A stretch of 64,000 nucleotides of DNA from Lucifuga dentata (lineage: Eukaryota; Chordata; Actinopteri; Ophidiiformes; Bythitidae). The stretch spans positions 17,939 to 81,938 of the forward strand of contig VXCM01000919.1 in NCBI GenBank assembly GCA_014773175.1. Direction: 5' to 3'. Every line of letters starts with the position of its first letter. The stretch's first letter is position 1. Position numbers and translations under genes: made by a program. The notes below the pieces were generated by a model. It was not told the DNA's origin. It worked only from the letters and a program-made list of their open reading frames with translations, and searched no databases. This document shows, piece after piece, positions 53,161-64,000 of the stretch.

Positions 53161-53938
53161 ATGTTCATATACATATTACTCGAATAATCGGTGTACAGAC
53201 AGATAATTGTAGTATAGCATGAATGTAAATATACTGACTGCAGTTGAGTTGAGGCGTAACAAGTCAGCAAGAGAAGGAGAGGAAAGGGAAGATGGTAAGA
53301 GAGCAAGAAGACGAAGAGGCGAAGAACTTGTCACTCCTACGTTCACATATACTTTTTTTTGTCTGTACTGCGATTTAGGAAAAAAATAAGTAAGACGATA
53401 ATGAAGCGAGCAAGATGGGGTCATTCCCATGTTCCCAGGGTAGATACACTCCCAGTAAGATACATACAAAGATGGAATTATAGAATTCCGTCATTTGCAG
53501 ACTAGGCACGACTCGTTGCTGACTCGCTAACGAGAGGAAGTACGCCATGATTTACGGCGTGTTTATACGCTTGAGCAACTCGATTTGCAACCTCATCCTT
53601 GCCATCCATTAGTCTGCGGCCAGCTCAAACTAACAGCTGCCTTCTGTGTGTGTCCAGGCATATCACGAGTGTGTTCCAGCTGTATGTATTTACACCACGG
53701 CTAGTAGTGACTGAGATCTGAACATAATGTGCATCATGCTTATATGCTGGATTTTAATCACAAAGTGCTCTGCATGCAATAACATCTGCTTTTATTTATA
53801 TGGATAACATGGATCGTTACAGATGGCATTTTAATGCCAGATGTAAATGTGGCCTTACAGACAAAACTTATTTGAAGGGGTGAGAGTTTTGTCATATAAG
53901 AACACAGTAATGGGTGTTGTTTGGTAAGGTTGGGCTTT
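53161..53938. other. Non-coding, nothing specific
   Basis: No repeats or coding signal recognised. Confidence 0.4.
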
Positions 53939-54543
53939 GAAAGGACAATACGGGCAATATTTCATGTTTGAAACCAATATATACAATTCACATACATGTT
54001 ATGTTACTGACAACCATTTCCCAAAATATACTATTTTAGCAGTAAATTTTTGAATTGTTTTCCTACCATCCAGACTCCAGGCTGTCTCATTGGTTTCAGT
54101 TCATTCCAGTTCAATTTAAAAATCAACTTGTAGAGGCTTGAGATAATTAATCCATCACAGCAAACGACATGTCTATTAGTTGTTTTTTTTTTTTTTTTTT
54201 TTTTTGTCAAAGTAACTTTATTTGACTAATCCCACACGAAGCTGCATGGAAGAGAATGTATGTCTCCGCCAGGAAATATAGTCCCAGGAGAAAACGCTTT
54301 TATCGAGAAATTAAAACGACAGTCCCTTTGACATTACAACAAAAATGTTAGCAGGCGAAACATTACATTTTAAGGTGTGTGTTGCTTGAACATTTGATTT
54401 TGAAAAAATTAGGGGATTTTGGCAAAATAACAGGAAAACTGAAATATGGCTTTAGATTTGGAAATTGTCTGTCAGTTATGTAATGTCATTCTGGTAGTAT
54501 TTATTGGACTTGAACATGCAGAATCGCCGGGATGATCCTTTAA
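53939..54543 (+). mobile_element. TTAA-MITE copy 21
   Basis: Left end TGAAAGGACAATACGGG (first T of TTAA region mutated), right end GGGATGATCCTTTAA, plus core, internal poly-T near 54190. Confidence 0.88.
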
Positions 54544-54689
54544 GTCATAACGGTAATGATCCACTTCCCTGAAACCTCCAAATCACTGCAGATCCATCAA
54601 ACTTTGTCCCATCAGACAAGCAGCTGAATCACATTTCCTACTTGTCTGACAGGAAAAGGAAATGAGCTGCACTAATAAGCAGAATGTTC

Positions 54690-55020
54690 ACCTTTGACCT
54701 CTGTTTACCCTTATAGCTATAAGATCTACATTATGTAGTGCAGAAAAGTTTTTCTCGAAGGCATGCTGCTAGCCTTTTGCAAGCAGTGTGTGAGAAGCTG
54801 TAGTATTACCCCATATTAATATTTTTATGTAAAGCCTGTTTCCATAGCGATGCTGGCGTGAAGACAGGTACTAGTGCCTTGCACATTCATCCTCCTCGTC
54901 CCTGTCGTGAGTATGGATGCAAATGAGGCCAACAGCCTGGGCTGACATGCAAAGCATGACATTTCCAACATGCAAAGCCGTATTAAGGCCTGTTTTATTT
55001 ACATATGGTGTAAATACATT
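54690..55020. other. Possible conserved non-coding element with octamer motif
   Basis: Complex non-repetitive DNA with an OCT-like ATGCAAAT near 54917, GTTTCCATAGCGATGC (half of an RFX-like X-box) near 54839, and TTTACATATGG near 55000. No coding frame. Conservation cannot be tested here. Confidence 0.3.
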
Positions 55021-55642
55021 TCAAGTGAATTTTTTTTTATAGGGAAAATCACAAGATTATTGATTATTAATGATTATCTTTGTGTATGTGTATATTTGAG
55101 TGTGTGTGTGTGTCTGTGTGTGTGAGTTTATTTGTGTTGCCCTGCGGACTTGACAGATCAGCCCGTACTGTTATGACTGCTGCTTCCTGTTATAATTTCC
55201 AAAATATATGGTTTGTCATCGTGTGTGTGAGGACAAAAGCTTGATGGATATCACCATGTGCTTCCTGTTGGACTCAGGTGCACGTTTGTGGTTGGACATG
55301 TGACTTTAGGTGGAGTTGTTATGGTGGCGGTCTGGTCTGATGCAGCACGGGGACGTGCAGAGACCCGCTCAGACTACATGATGTTTTACATGCTGTAGTC
55401 AGAGAGGATGATGGAAACATTTCTTTTATAAAACCAAATGAGTGTTTCAGGTCTCGTAGACAAAAAAATAAATAAATAAATAAAGGTAGTCACATTAGGA
55501 TTATTTTATACATACATACATACATACGTGTATATTTATATATGTGTATTATGGTTGTTTGAAGACTTGATCTAATAAAAACTGATCTCCTTATTTTGGG
55601 ATTAAATTCAGGTAACCCACATAGGGAACCTTGACATGGTTA

Positions 55643-55687
<45 letters not shown>

Positions 55688-55870
55688 TGAGGTTGGTCAA
55701 GTCTTTCCTAAGGTGACCAGTTTATAGTTGAGTCTGAAGCAGACTCAACTATAAACTGGCTTTCGTGATCACATGCGTTCTCACAATTGAATCAACCATT
55801 TTTCACGGCTAAAGCCCTCCATCTCTGCACTTTCACTGTACTTCACAGTTGACAAGCCCGATCAGGGTAC
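55021..55870. other. Non-coding; (TG)n, (CATA)n, (CA)n and a local inverted repeat
   Basis: (CA)n at about 55644-55685. An inverted repeat CCAGTTTATAGTTGAGTCTG / CAGACTCAACTATAAACTGG occurs at about 55720-55760. Confidence 0.7.
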
Positions 55871-55873
55871 TTA

Positions 55874-56433
55874 TGCTGCGTTGAAGCTACCGCGGAAGTC
55901 AGATTTCCAACATATTTTTCCACGTAGGAAGTCGGAAAAATCTGACTTCCTACTTGGAAAAATGTGTTGGAACGGCATTAGAAGTCGGAGCTCCAACTGG
56001 GAAACGCAGACCAAACTTATCGACCTGAGTATGATGTGGCAGCACCCATGGAAGCGAGCTTAGTGAATGGAAATGATCAGCTAATAGGCCAATAAAGCAT
56101 TTTTTCTTAGGTCAAAATATATGGCCAAGTTAACTATCTACAGTGTATATTAACTGTTTGCCATTGATATGCAAGTGTAAATAATTTCAGAATACTTCTC
56201 TGCACAAATGTTTAATACCCACTAATTAATATAATTGTAAATCAACACAACCAAACAGTCCTGTAATCTAATATTACTTTATTTACTAGTTATTACTAAG
56301 TTTATTTAATATTACAGTATTTATTGGAGTTCAGCCATGCTTTTTGTTTACATTTGGCTGGAACGGTTTGAGGTCGGAAATCAGAACTTCCAACTGGGAA
56401 AAATCCAACTTCCGAGGTTGCTCTAACGCTGCA
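55874..56433. mobile_element. Harbinger-like MITE, 560 bp, TTA target duplication
   Basis: Left TGCTGCGTTGAAGCTACCGC and right (minus) TGCAGCGTTAGAGCAACCTC are inverted repeats followed by CGGAAGT in both arms. Flanks are TTA at 55871-55873 and 56434-56436. Related by termini to the element at 24336-24591. No transposase. Confidence 0.75.
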
Positions 56434-56436
56434 TTA

Positions 56437-57233
56437 AATCGTATGTTTAAACAGAACCTCCACCTGATTGGGCTGGGAAGCTGTGTCTGACCAATCACGT
56501 TCAGTTTTATGAGCTCCACCCAGCAGGTCCTGAAGCATCAGAGAATATCGACCACAGAACAGGAGCTAAGAAACTTCTGGCAGTATGGTTCATGACCAGA
56601 GTGGGTCCTGGCTCTTGGTGTGAGATGAAGGAAACTTCCAGAATTCCTGGAAATGCTGCTGTCGTGTGAAAAGCATTAAGCTTGTTATGCTTTTGTAAGG
56701 AGGCTTTCACTGACAGCACACACACGTCAACAGAGAGTGTTTAATATCGCATTCTCCAAAACTACAAAATACCATCAAGCAGGAAGTAGTCAATGTAGTG
56801 ACAATGTCGGCGTATTTGTGCACGTGTGTGTCATGACGTGCACAGATGTGTTGCATCAGCAAACACACAGGTGTCTACATGTGTTCAGCAGTCAGACATT
56901 CCAGCAGACATACTCTATGTAGGCTGTGATTTAAGCGTGTGTATGTGTGTGTGCTCGTGCATATGCTAACCGCCACTTACAGAGCTTATTGAAGTCCTAC
57001 GTAAAGTTGTGTTTCAGCTAATTATACAGTCTGTCAGGAGCAGAGGGAAAGTTTGGCTCACTGACTGTAGCAGGTAAAATGAAAGCTTTGAAACGCTTTA
57101 ATGCACAACTTCAGAGGAGCTTTAATACACACCTAGTCGAAAGAGATATCACCTTAAGAGAGAGTAGCAAGATTATAGAGTTAGATTTAGATTTGCTAAG
57201 ATGTTGCTCTGCAAAGGAACATAGGCCCAGATT
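56437..57233. other. Non-coding, nothing specific
   Basis: Unique-looking; no convincing frame. Confidence 0.4.
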
Positions 57234-57946
57234 CATAAAAAAACAGTGATAAGGAGTGTAGCGTTGCCTTAATGTGCGCCGTGATGATTGAGGCTCATTC
57301 ATAAAACTTCTCCTAGATAATCAGCACTGCTGTCACCTGAAGGCAGTGTTGCTGTGAGGTGACAGGTAAAAACCAGTGAAGATCAGCGTGTTAATGAGCC
57401 ACCATATCCTGATTTAGCTGGTTTTAAAGCCACAAATCAGCAAAAGAAACACACATTATGCGTTAGAGATCCTCGTTTTAAAAGACTGATGCTAAAATAA
57501 CAGTTTAGTGCAAGCATGCTGCATGGGGAGGGGTTTGAGGAACTCAGACATGTGCAGCATAACAGGTGAGGTGATTGAACAGATTGAACAGAGCGTCTGA
57601 ACTCATCATTTAAAAACTGACTGACTTTATGTATCAAAGTTATTGATTGGTAACTACAATACTTTATTTGCCACATGTGTGAGACAAAGTTTTAAATGTT
57701 ACCTAAATTTCATACCGCTGAAATTTACCACTGGACTGAAGCAGGTCTGAATTTTAGTGTGTTGGTTTGTTTAATGAATAGCTACCGCCAGATGTAAATA
57801 AGGAAATATCTCAGTAACACCTCTTTCAAGGCTAACGCTAAAATATGTCGCTAACAGGTGTTTATGAACGAGCAAACGTGGTTACGCCGTGATATTTGTG
57901 CATGGCGATGCGGTAAATCATGCGCTACAGTTTATGAATCTGGGCC
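57234..57946. mobile_element. Inverted-repeat DNA element, 713 bp
   Basis: Perfect terminal inverted repeats GGCCCAGATTCATAAA at left and TTTATGAATCTGGGCC at right. A second inverted pair (TTCATAAA near 57297 / TTTATGAACG near 57860) lies inside. No transposase frame. Superfamily unassigned because the flanks (ATA/ATG) give no clear duplication. Confidence 0.85.
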
Positions 57947-58212
57947 ATGATCTTTTTGTGTAAATTGCGAGGTTTTAAAGGACACATTGTGTTTTATAAT
58001 GATTGTATGAATGCATGGTTTCGTGTCCCGCTGTTGCTCTCACACCAGGTTTGAGGTGTTATCCAGACTTCAATGTTCATACTTTCTTTCAGGCTCTTTT
58101 ATGAAGCCTTTACAAAGCTTTAAAGTGAAAAATACAGAATCTGCTTTTGCTCTTTGTTTCTGCAAAACTGCTGTGCACACTGAGTCGAAACAGGCTGTGA
58201 GGTACTGCCTCT

Positions 58213-58721
58213 TTAAAGGACCATACCGGTGAGTTAAGCCCAATAAATACTAACCACATACATGTTACGTTTCTGACAACCATTCTTCAAAACATAAAAC
58301 TGTATTTTACTTTTCCTGTTATTTTTCCTAATCCCCTAATTTTTCAAAATCAAATGTTCACGATATATTCACCTTAAAATTAAATGTTCTGCCTGCTAAC
58401 ATGTATGTTCAAATGTAGTCGTAACAGTCATTTTTAATTCCTCAGTAAACATCTCCTCCAGGAACTATATGCCCTGGTGGAGTCATACATTTGCTTCTGT
58501 GCAGCTCCATGTTGCAGCAGTTACATAAAGTTTTAAAAAATGTAAAAGACGTCATGTTTGCTGTGATGGATTATTTATCTCAAACACATTTCAAGTCTCC
58601 ATGCTGAGTTTAATAGTGCTTAACAGAGTTCTAATAATTACCGCTAGTATGTTTTGGGAAAATCTTGTCAGGTTTCTATATAGTGGGCAGAAACATGCAA
58701 AACCAGCTGTATGGTCCTTTA
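58213..58721 (-). mobile_element. TTAA-MITE copy 22, internally shortened
   Basis: TTAAAGGACCATACCGG start; right end GTATGGTCCTTTA; 509 bp; minus core with a deletion near 58610-58640. Confidence 0.87.
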
Positions 58722-60049
58722 TGGCACCCTCCCAAAACACCTGCTCTGCTCTGATTGGTCTGCTGAGTCAGCTAGAGATAGTAACATACTGCAAAACACG
58801 GATGCTGGCCAAACACTCGCTAGCTTCAGACTCAGTGGGTTTGTCTAACCAGGTGTGTCAGCAGGTAAATCACCTGTCTGTTGCTGCAGCACTGCTGTGC
58901 ATACTGAGTGGAAACGGGGTGTTTTCGGTACTAAGCCCGCTCTGTTCTAATTGGCTGGCTGCACCAGACCTGAGCTGGCAACACCTACTGTACGGCAAAA
59001 CACAGAAGCTGTCCAAACATTTACACACTAAGCCCTTACTTGGTGGGCGTGTCTAACCAGGTGTGCAGGCAGGTAAATCCAAATTGTTACATGTTGATGT
59101 CAACATGTTAGAATTAAGGGACCAATAAAACAAAACTTTCATTGCAGTTGAAGATCAATGGGTTTGTCTTAATGGATATTGTTAGCCTCTAGTTTAGACA
59201 CTTTGACAACATTCAACACATGCAGCATACTATATTACACTAAAAAAATGATGGAAAATAACAAAATGTATAATAACTCCCATTTAATTTGAGGTATGAC
59301 TTGTCTGTGGGCTGAGGACATGCATCATGTCTTGGTACTTCCTTGGCCTCTGAAACCTTCTGAATATATTGTTTAACGCATGATAGTCGATGTGTTTCCT
59401 TAATTCCTGAAAGGTTTGAAAATCTGCAAAGTTATCAGCAGCAGTAACAGTTAGCTTCTAGTATTTACTGTCCCAGCCTTGCTTATGCATGCCTCTCCCT
59501 GCAGGTTGTGGCCATGTAAACTAAAGGCTAAAAGGGCAGAGCTCGGGAACAGGGTGAGACTGTAATACTACTTGGTGACTCTGAAAGGAGCTGGCTAATT
59601 CCAGATACGAGGAAAGGAATCCTAGCCGGAGTGGCTATGTATGGGAATGCTGCTCTGTTTACAAACTCTCTTATTGTTCCGCAGCCGTAGATGCTATCGC
59701 TGTAAGCTAAGGTCTGTAAACGCCGCAGAGGGCTGAATGCAGTGATGTGTGTTTTTAATGTGTGTTCTAAGACCTGTCACTCGCTTACCCTACAGCATGG
59801 AGAGCTAATTCTGTATAATAAGGGCATGTCAACATATCTGCCTATCAACGGGCTACACACGGAGCTTTGTTTTTTATGTGTGTGTGTGTACACGTGTGTA
59901 TGAGTTTTAGACAATTGTTCATGGTCTGAACACGATCCACACTACTTCCAAATCAGCTACAGAGCAATCTATTGCTGTACTGATTGATCTAGAAGCAGAG
60001 ATGGCTAGATGTGCCTGGTTAGCATTACGTAAACTCTGCCTTTGATGAG
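58722..60049. other. Non-coding; local imperfect duplication
   Basis: The segments 58735-58875 and 58920-59075 resemble each other (CTGCTCTGCTCTGATTGG / CCGCTCTGTTCTAATTGG; GTCTAACCAGGTGTG in both; CAGGTAAATC in both), i.e. an old tandem duplication of about 180 bp. No gene. Confidence 0.5.
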
Positions 60050-60745
60050 GCTGCTTGTATTCACGATCTCATTCTTTCAAAGATTATGACCATAAGTGAG
60101 GACTGGAACTTAGATCGACTGGTAAATTGAGAGTTTTGCCTTCAGCACGACAGTTGAATGTAAAGCCCCAAAATTTCCTCAGACACCACACTGCAACTTC
60201 GTGGTCCATTTTGCCCTCATGAACAAGACGCTGAGATACTTAAACTCCTTCGCTTGGAGCAGCAACTCACTCCCAACACAGAGGGAGCAATGCCGTTTTC
60301 CAGCAGAGTACCATAGCCTCTGATGTGGAAGTGCTGATCCTCATCCCGACCACTTCACGCTCTACAAAACATCATAGTATGAGCTGGAGGTCACGCTCTG
60401 AAGAGACCAGCAGAACCAATCCTGAGAGCCCCTGTACCAGGTGATCTTCAGTCCTTGGCTCCTTTGCTTCTTCGCATTGAAAGGAGCCAATTGAGATGGT
60501 TTGGATATTTGATTAGGATGCTTCCTGGACACCTCCCTTTGGAGGTTTTCCAGGCATGGGAGAAAACCCCAGGGAGACCCAGAACACGCTAGAGGATTAC
60601 ATATCCTGTCCGGCTGAGGAATGCCCAGGAGGAGCTGGAGAATGTGGCTGGGGGGAGAGACATCTGGGCTACCTTGTTAGCCCTAATGCTACCGCAACCT
60701 AGTCCCAGGTAAGCTAGGAAAATGGATGGATGGATGGATGGATAC
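60050..60745. mobile_element. RTE-like LINE pieces joined head to head
   Basis: About 60050-60410 is antisense RT coding sequence (GAGATACTTAAACTCC and related blocks, shared with 63469-63851). About 60413-60745 is the sense 3' end, ending in GAAAATGGATGG then (ATGG)n, the known tail of this fish LINE. Opposite orientations of the two parts show rearrangement. Confidence 0.7.
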
Positions 60746-61264
60746 CTTTGATTAGCAAATCCAAGGGATGCTGTTAAAGGTGGAAACACATCAATCTTAG
60801 CTAACAAGTGTTCGGATGAACACATGTTCAGGTTAGTGTGTGCTTGTATGTTGTCAGCATGTTGCTCCATTCTCCTGTTCAGCGTGTGAAGGCAGCACAT
60901 CTTCTTCACATCATGTTAAGCAACATGTGGTTTTCCACACGTTGTCTTGAAGTCAGATTCAGCTTCTGCTGTCATAGTTTTCTCTCTATATGAGCCAAAT
61001 GACGTCAGTAACATATATGCTAATTCTGTCATTGTTCCATGTTAACAGCACGTAGTAACTTCTTCCTGTTTTGATTTTCTTGTTCCCGCCCACAATGGTT
61101 CCTGACCAATTAGCAAAGCTAAAGTTCTAGCATGAGTTTTGTTGATATATTTTGTTCTGTGTTAAATTTTCTGTGTGAAACCAAACTGAACCAATGTAAA
61201 TGCAACAAAAGCCACAATTCATTTCGTCTGTTACATACACTTTAAAACTTTGATTATGCTCAGA
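60746..61264. other. Non-coding, nothing specific
   Basis: No repeat or coding signal recognised. Confidence 0.4.
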
Positions 61265-61837
61265 TTAAAGGACCATACCACTCATTTTGCATGTTTGAGC
61301 CTAATATATTCAATTTTCATACATGTAATGTTACTGACAATCATTCCTAAAGGATAAAACCGTATTTCAGTTTTCCTGATATTTTGCAAAATCTCTTAAT
61401 CTTTCAAAATCAAATATTCAAGTGATACACCCACCTTAAAAATCCATGTTTCTCCTGCTACCTTATGAAGTCATGGTCCTTTAAATTTTTCCATAAACAC
61501 AGGTCTTCTTTTGGGACTATATTCCCCAGTAGAGACATACATTCACTCTATACTTTTTATTGAGCTTAAACGCTAAAATTACATAACTTTGAAAAACCCT
61601 GAATACACGTCTTGTTGGTGATGATGGATTACCTATCCCAAGAACGTTTCCAGTATCAACAAGTTGATTTTAATAGCAGAATGAACTGAAACCAATGGAG
61701 GTCTGGAAGGTAGGAAAAACATTTTTAATTCACCGTTCCAGTAGTATGCTTTGGGAAATGATTGTCAGTAACGTTACATGTATGAAAATTGAATATATTA
61801 GGCTTAAACATGCAAAATGGGTGGTATGGTCCTTTAA
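61265..61837 (-). mobile_element. TTAA-MITE copy 23, full length
   Basis: 573 bp, TTAAAGGACCATACCACTC to GGTATGGTCCTTTAA, minus core. Close to copy 7. Confidence 0.93.
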
Positions 61838-62159
61838 GGCAATAAAACACTTCTTTTCAAACGACACATAAAGACCATAATTAGATTGATTTTACTCTGA
61901 GCAACAAATCTAGACTATTTGATTGTAAATCGATTTATTCTGGTTTGTAAACATTATAATCTCAGTATGTATTTCCTTGGAAATCTCAGCGCATCATGTA
62001 TGTTCACTGAACCATGGAATCCTATTAATTTCATCCATGTATATGTCTTACTCTGCATTTTCCTAATTCCCAGTAGAAACAAAACACTGGAGTAAAGCGC
62101 ACATGTAAACTGACTCATTTGGGTCAGGGCGAAACGGACTAAAAGTTTGAAACCAGCCT

Positions 62160-63160
62160 TCGTCAGCGGTTTGATGTTTATGTAGAAACACCCGCTGCCG
62201 CGTCTTTGAGTCTTTCCTCTTTGTCTTGTGGCTTTGGCAGCGTTCCGTTCATGTCGGCGACACTGGTGAAATCCCTGTCGACAATTAGAAAAGCGTTTAA
62301 GCTCTTACACTGAGTGCTGCTCCACTTTGGCCGACTAAATAACGAGGCCAGACGAAACTTGGAGGTTGAACCAGAATGTGAATGTGTGCCATTGTTGGCC
62401 CTCCCTCCCTTTGCGGTCCCTAAGGCCCCGTATATGTGGCTGGCTTCTTTCCTCCCTGATTTTGTTATGTCTACGGTCCCCTGCTCTATTTCTGGCATCC
62501 TTTTATTTTTCATGTACATATAAAAGTCTGCCAAGCGAGGAGGAAGAGAGATATACTCCATGCAGTCTGTTAAACCAAAAAAATAAAAAAGCAGGGTGAG
62601 GAAATTGGCAAAGGGGCTGCAACCAACAAACTTTTATAATAAATTAGTGTACCTGGCTTCCCTGAGATGACCCCAAACATCCTGAATACATTTTATTTTG
62701 GGTTTCTGCTGGTCCTGCTTTCTTTTTTTCCATCTTTTTTATTTGCTGACTGGTGTTTTCTAGCAGCAGGCTGAGTGGATGAGCAGCTGTATTTGGATGT
62801 CACTGTGGGCTGTTCCACACTCAAACATCAGGCGCTTGACCTCCGGGTCAAACCATCCGTCTTTTCCAGAGGGGTGTCTGAAGTGTGTCTTCTCGCTACG
62901 CACCACTACCTAGCACCTTTACCTCGCTGGATTGATTCTCAGAAACGATAACCAGCGACAGTCTGTCAGAGGGATTGTAAAAGCTTTGGAATGAGGAGGT
63001 GCTGCTTTTATTACATGTTAATATCCAGACTAATAAAACCATAATGATGAGGTTGTAAATTTATTAGGTAGCCTGCCACTGAGAATGGCTCTCGAGCTCT
63101 AAATGTGTCTGCTGTTATGCAGGATGAAGGCAGCAGGTTTGATGATCTGAGATCCTGTTT
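62160..63160. other. Non-repetitive block, possible conserved non-coding DNA
   Basis: It includes a 127-codon open frame on minus (62561-62178) without recognisable domains, and a stretch at about 62980-63110 rich in homeodomain-like words (TTATTACATGTTAATATCC; ACTAATAAAACCATAATGATG). No splice-consistent gene model was found. Confidence 0.3.
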
Positions 63161-63414
63161 GAATACAAGTTAGACCCCAATTTTAGGCCTTTACCCGGCC
63201 CGGCCCTGCACAGTTCTGTCCAAACACAACCCAAAGTCCTAGACTTAAAGAAATTCTTGGTCCCAGCCTGTCCTGAGGCCTGTGGTCTTTATTTGAATGT
63301 GTATTACAGCCCTGCACATTGGGTCCTGAGGTCCTTGCAGGGCTCTATACACATGCAGCAAAGTCATTTTCACTGTGACTTTTTAGTTCTGTGACTAGAA
63401 TAAAATGACTACAA

Positions 63415-64000
63415 TTAAAGGACCATACCACCCATTTTGCATGTTTAAGCCTAATATATTCAATTTTGACCATGACCATAGGTGAGGACAGGAATGTAGA
63501 TTGAGTGGTAAATTCAGAGCTTTGCCTTCTGGCTCAGTTCCCTCTTCACCACGACGGTCCGGTACAGCGTCTGTAGGACTTTGGACGCCGCACCAATCCA
63601 TCTTTCAATCTCACGCTCCATCCTACCCTCACTCGTGAACAAGACCCCGAGATACTTAAACTCCTCCGTCTGGGGTAGTGACTCCCCTCTAACCTGGAGG
63701 GAACAGTCCACCTTTTTCCTGCAGAGCACCATGGTCTCAGACTTGGAGGTGCTGATTCTCATCCCAGTTGCTTCACACTTGGCCTCAAACCTGCCCAGTG
63801 CGCGTTGAAGGTCACTGTCTGATGAAGCCAGCAGGTTTCCAATGATCTCTGAATCATTTCCCAAAGGATAAAACTGTATTTCAGCTTTCCTGATATTTTG
63901 CAAAATATCTTACTCTTTCAAAATCAAATTTTCAAGTGATACACCCACCTTAAAAATCCATGTTTCTCCTGCTAATAGTTACACAGCCTTATGAAGTCAC
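63415..64000 (-). mobile_element. TTAA-MITE copy 24, interrupted and running off the window
   Basis: TTAAAGGACCATACCACCC left end; broken at about 63469 by a LINE fragment, resuming at 63852 (ATCATTTCCCAAAGGATAAAA) and continuing to the window end. Confidence 0.85.
63469..63851 (-). mobile_element. RTE-like LINE reverse-transcriptase fragment nested in MITE copy 24
   Basis: The minus strand is open for over 100 codons and reads LQRALGRFEAKCEATGMRIS, TSKSETMVLCRKKVDCSLQV and EEFKYLGVLFTSEGRMEREI, the C-terminal RT/thumb blocks of an abundant fish non-LTR element. No full-length element is present. It replaces about 20 bp of the host MITE. Confidence 0.88.

Noticed and set aside
62178..62561. 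127-aa minus-strand open frame as a gene
   Set aside because: No recognised domain, no splice context and no codon bias like that of the true genes; kept only as a low-confidence observation.
63514..63903. 129-aa minus-strand frame as a host gene
   Set aside because: It contains reverse-transcriptase blocks (YLGVLFTSEGRMEREI) of a LINE, is truncated, and is nested in a MITE.

Overview
The window looks like a teleost fish nuclear genome, probably percomorph. Genes have short GT-AG introns, the flanks are AT-rich, and there are many microsatellites, fish-type LINE reverse-transcriptase remnants (CR1/L2-like, RTE-like) and non-autonomous DNA transposons. It is a draft assembly: 19 single-N joins occur, most inside homopolymers or microsatellites, and four are flanked by exact direct repeats of about 60-65 bp, so some apparent duplications are artefacts.

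All recognisable protein genes lie in the first 26 kb, on the minus strand. (1) 205-7031: the first ten coding exons of ppp4r3a (smek1), regulatory subunit 3A of protein phosphatase 4; the C-terminal exons lie left of the window. (2) 9244-11290: a complete four-exon erh (104 aa), whose first coding exon carries only the ATG. (3) 12810-19590: a papilin-like secreted matrix protein with signal peptide, four TSP1 repeats, an ADAMTS-type cysteine-rich module, two GCC-DG repeats and one Kunitz domain, plus a TATA-containing promoter and non-coding first exon near 20.66-20.76 kb. Compared with remembered vertebrate papilin it lacks the spacer, one TSP1 repeat, the Ig domains and PLAC, and it has an in-frame TAA before the first GCC-DG repeat. 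It may be a reduced paralogue, a decaying gene, or partly misassembled. (4) 24649-25014: a small coiled-coil protein of unknown identity with a probable upstream 5'UTR exon. The genes share strand and neighbourhood but no evident pathway.

From about 27 kb to the end I find no convincing coding gene. This part is intergenic, or the intron of a gene outside the window. It is dominated by one TTAA-bordered inverted-repeat element (about 550-590 bp, long terminal inverted repeats starting TTAAAGGACCATACC) present as about 24 copies or fragments across the window, in both orientations, also in the introns of the named genes. Other elements are a 572-bp hAT-type element with a perfect 8-bp target duplication (31496-32067), two TTA-flanked Harbinger-like MITEs (24336-24591, 55874-56433), a TA-flanked mariner-like MITE (16300-16915), a 713-bp inverted-repeat element (57234-57946), several LINE fragments, a minisatellite based on GATCCTTAGA-like units (48690-49620) and many microsatellites. 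A few non-repetitive blocks (about 52.6-53.2, 54.7-55.0 and 62.2-63.1 kb) look like possible conserved non-coding elements, but this cannot be tested from one sequence.
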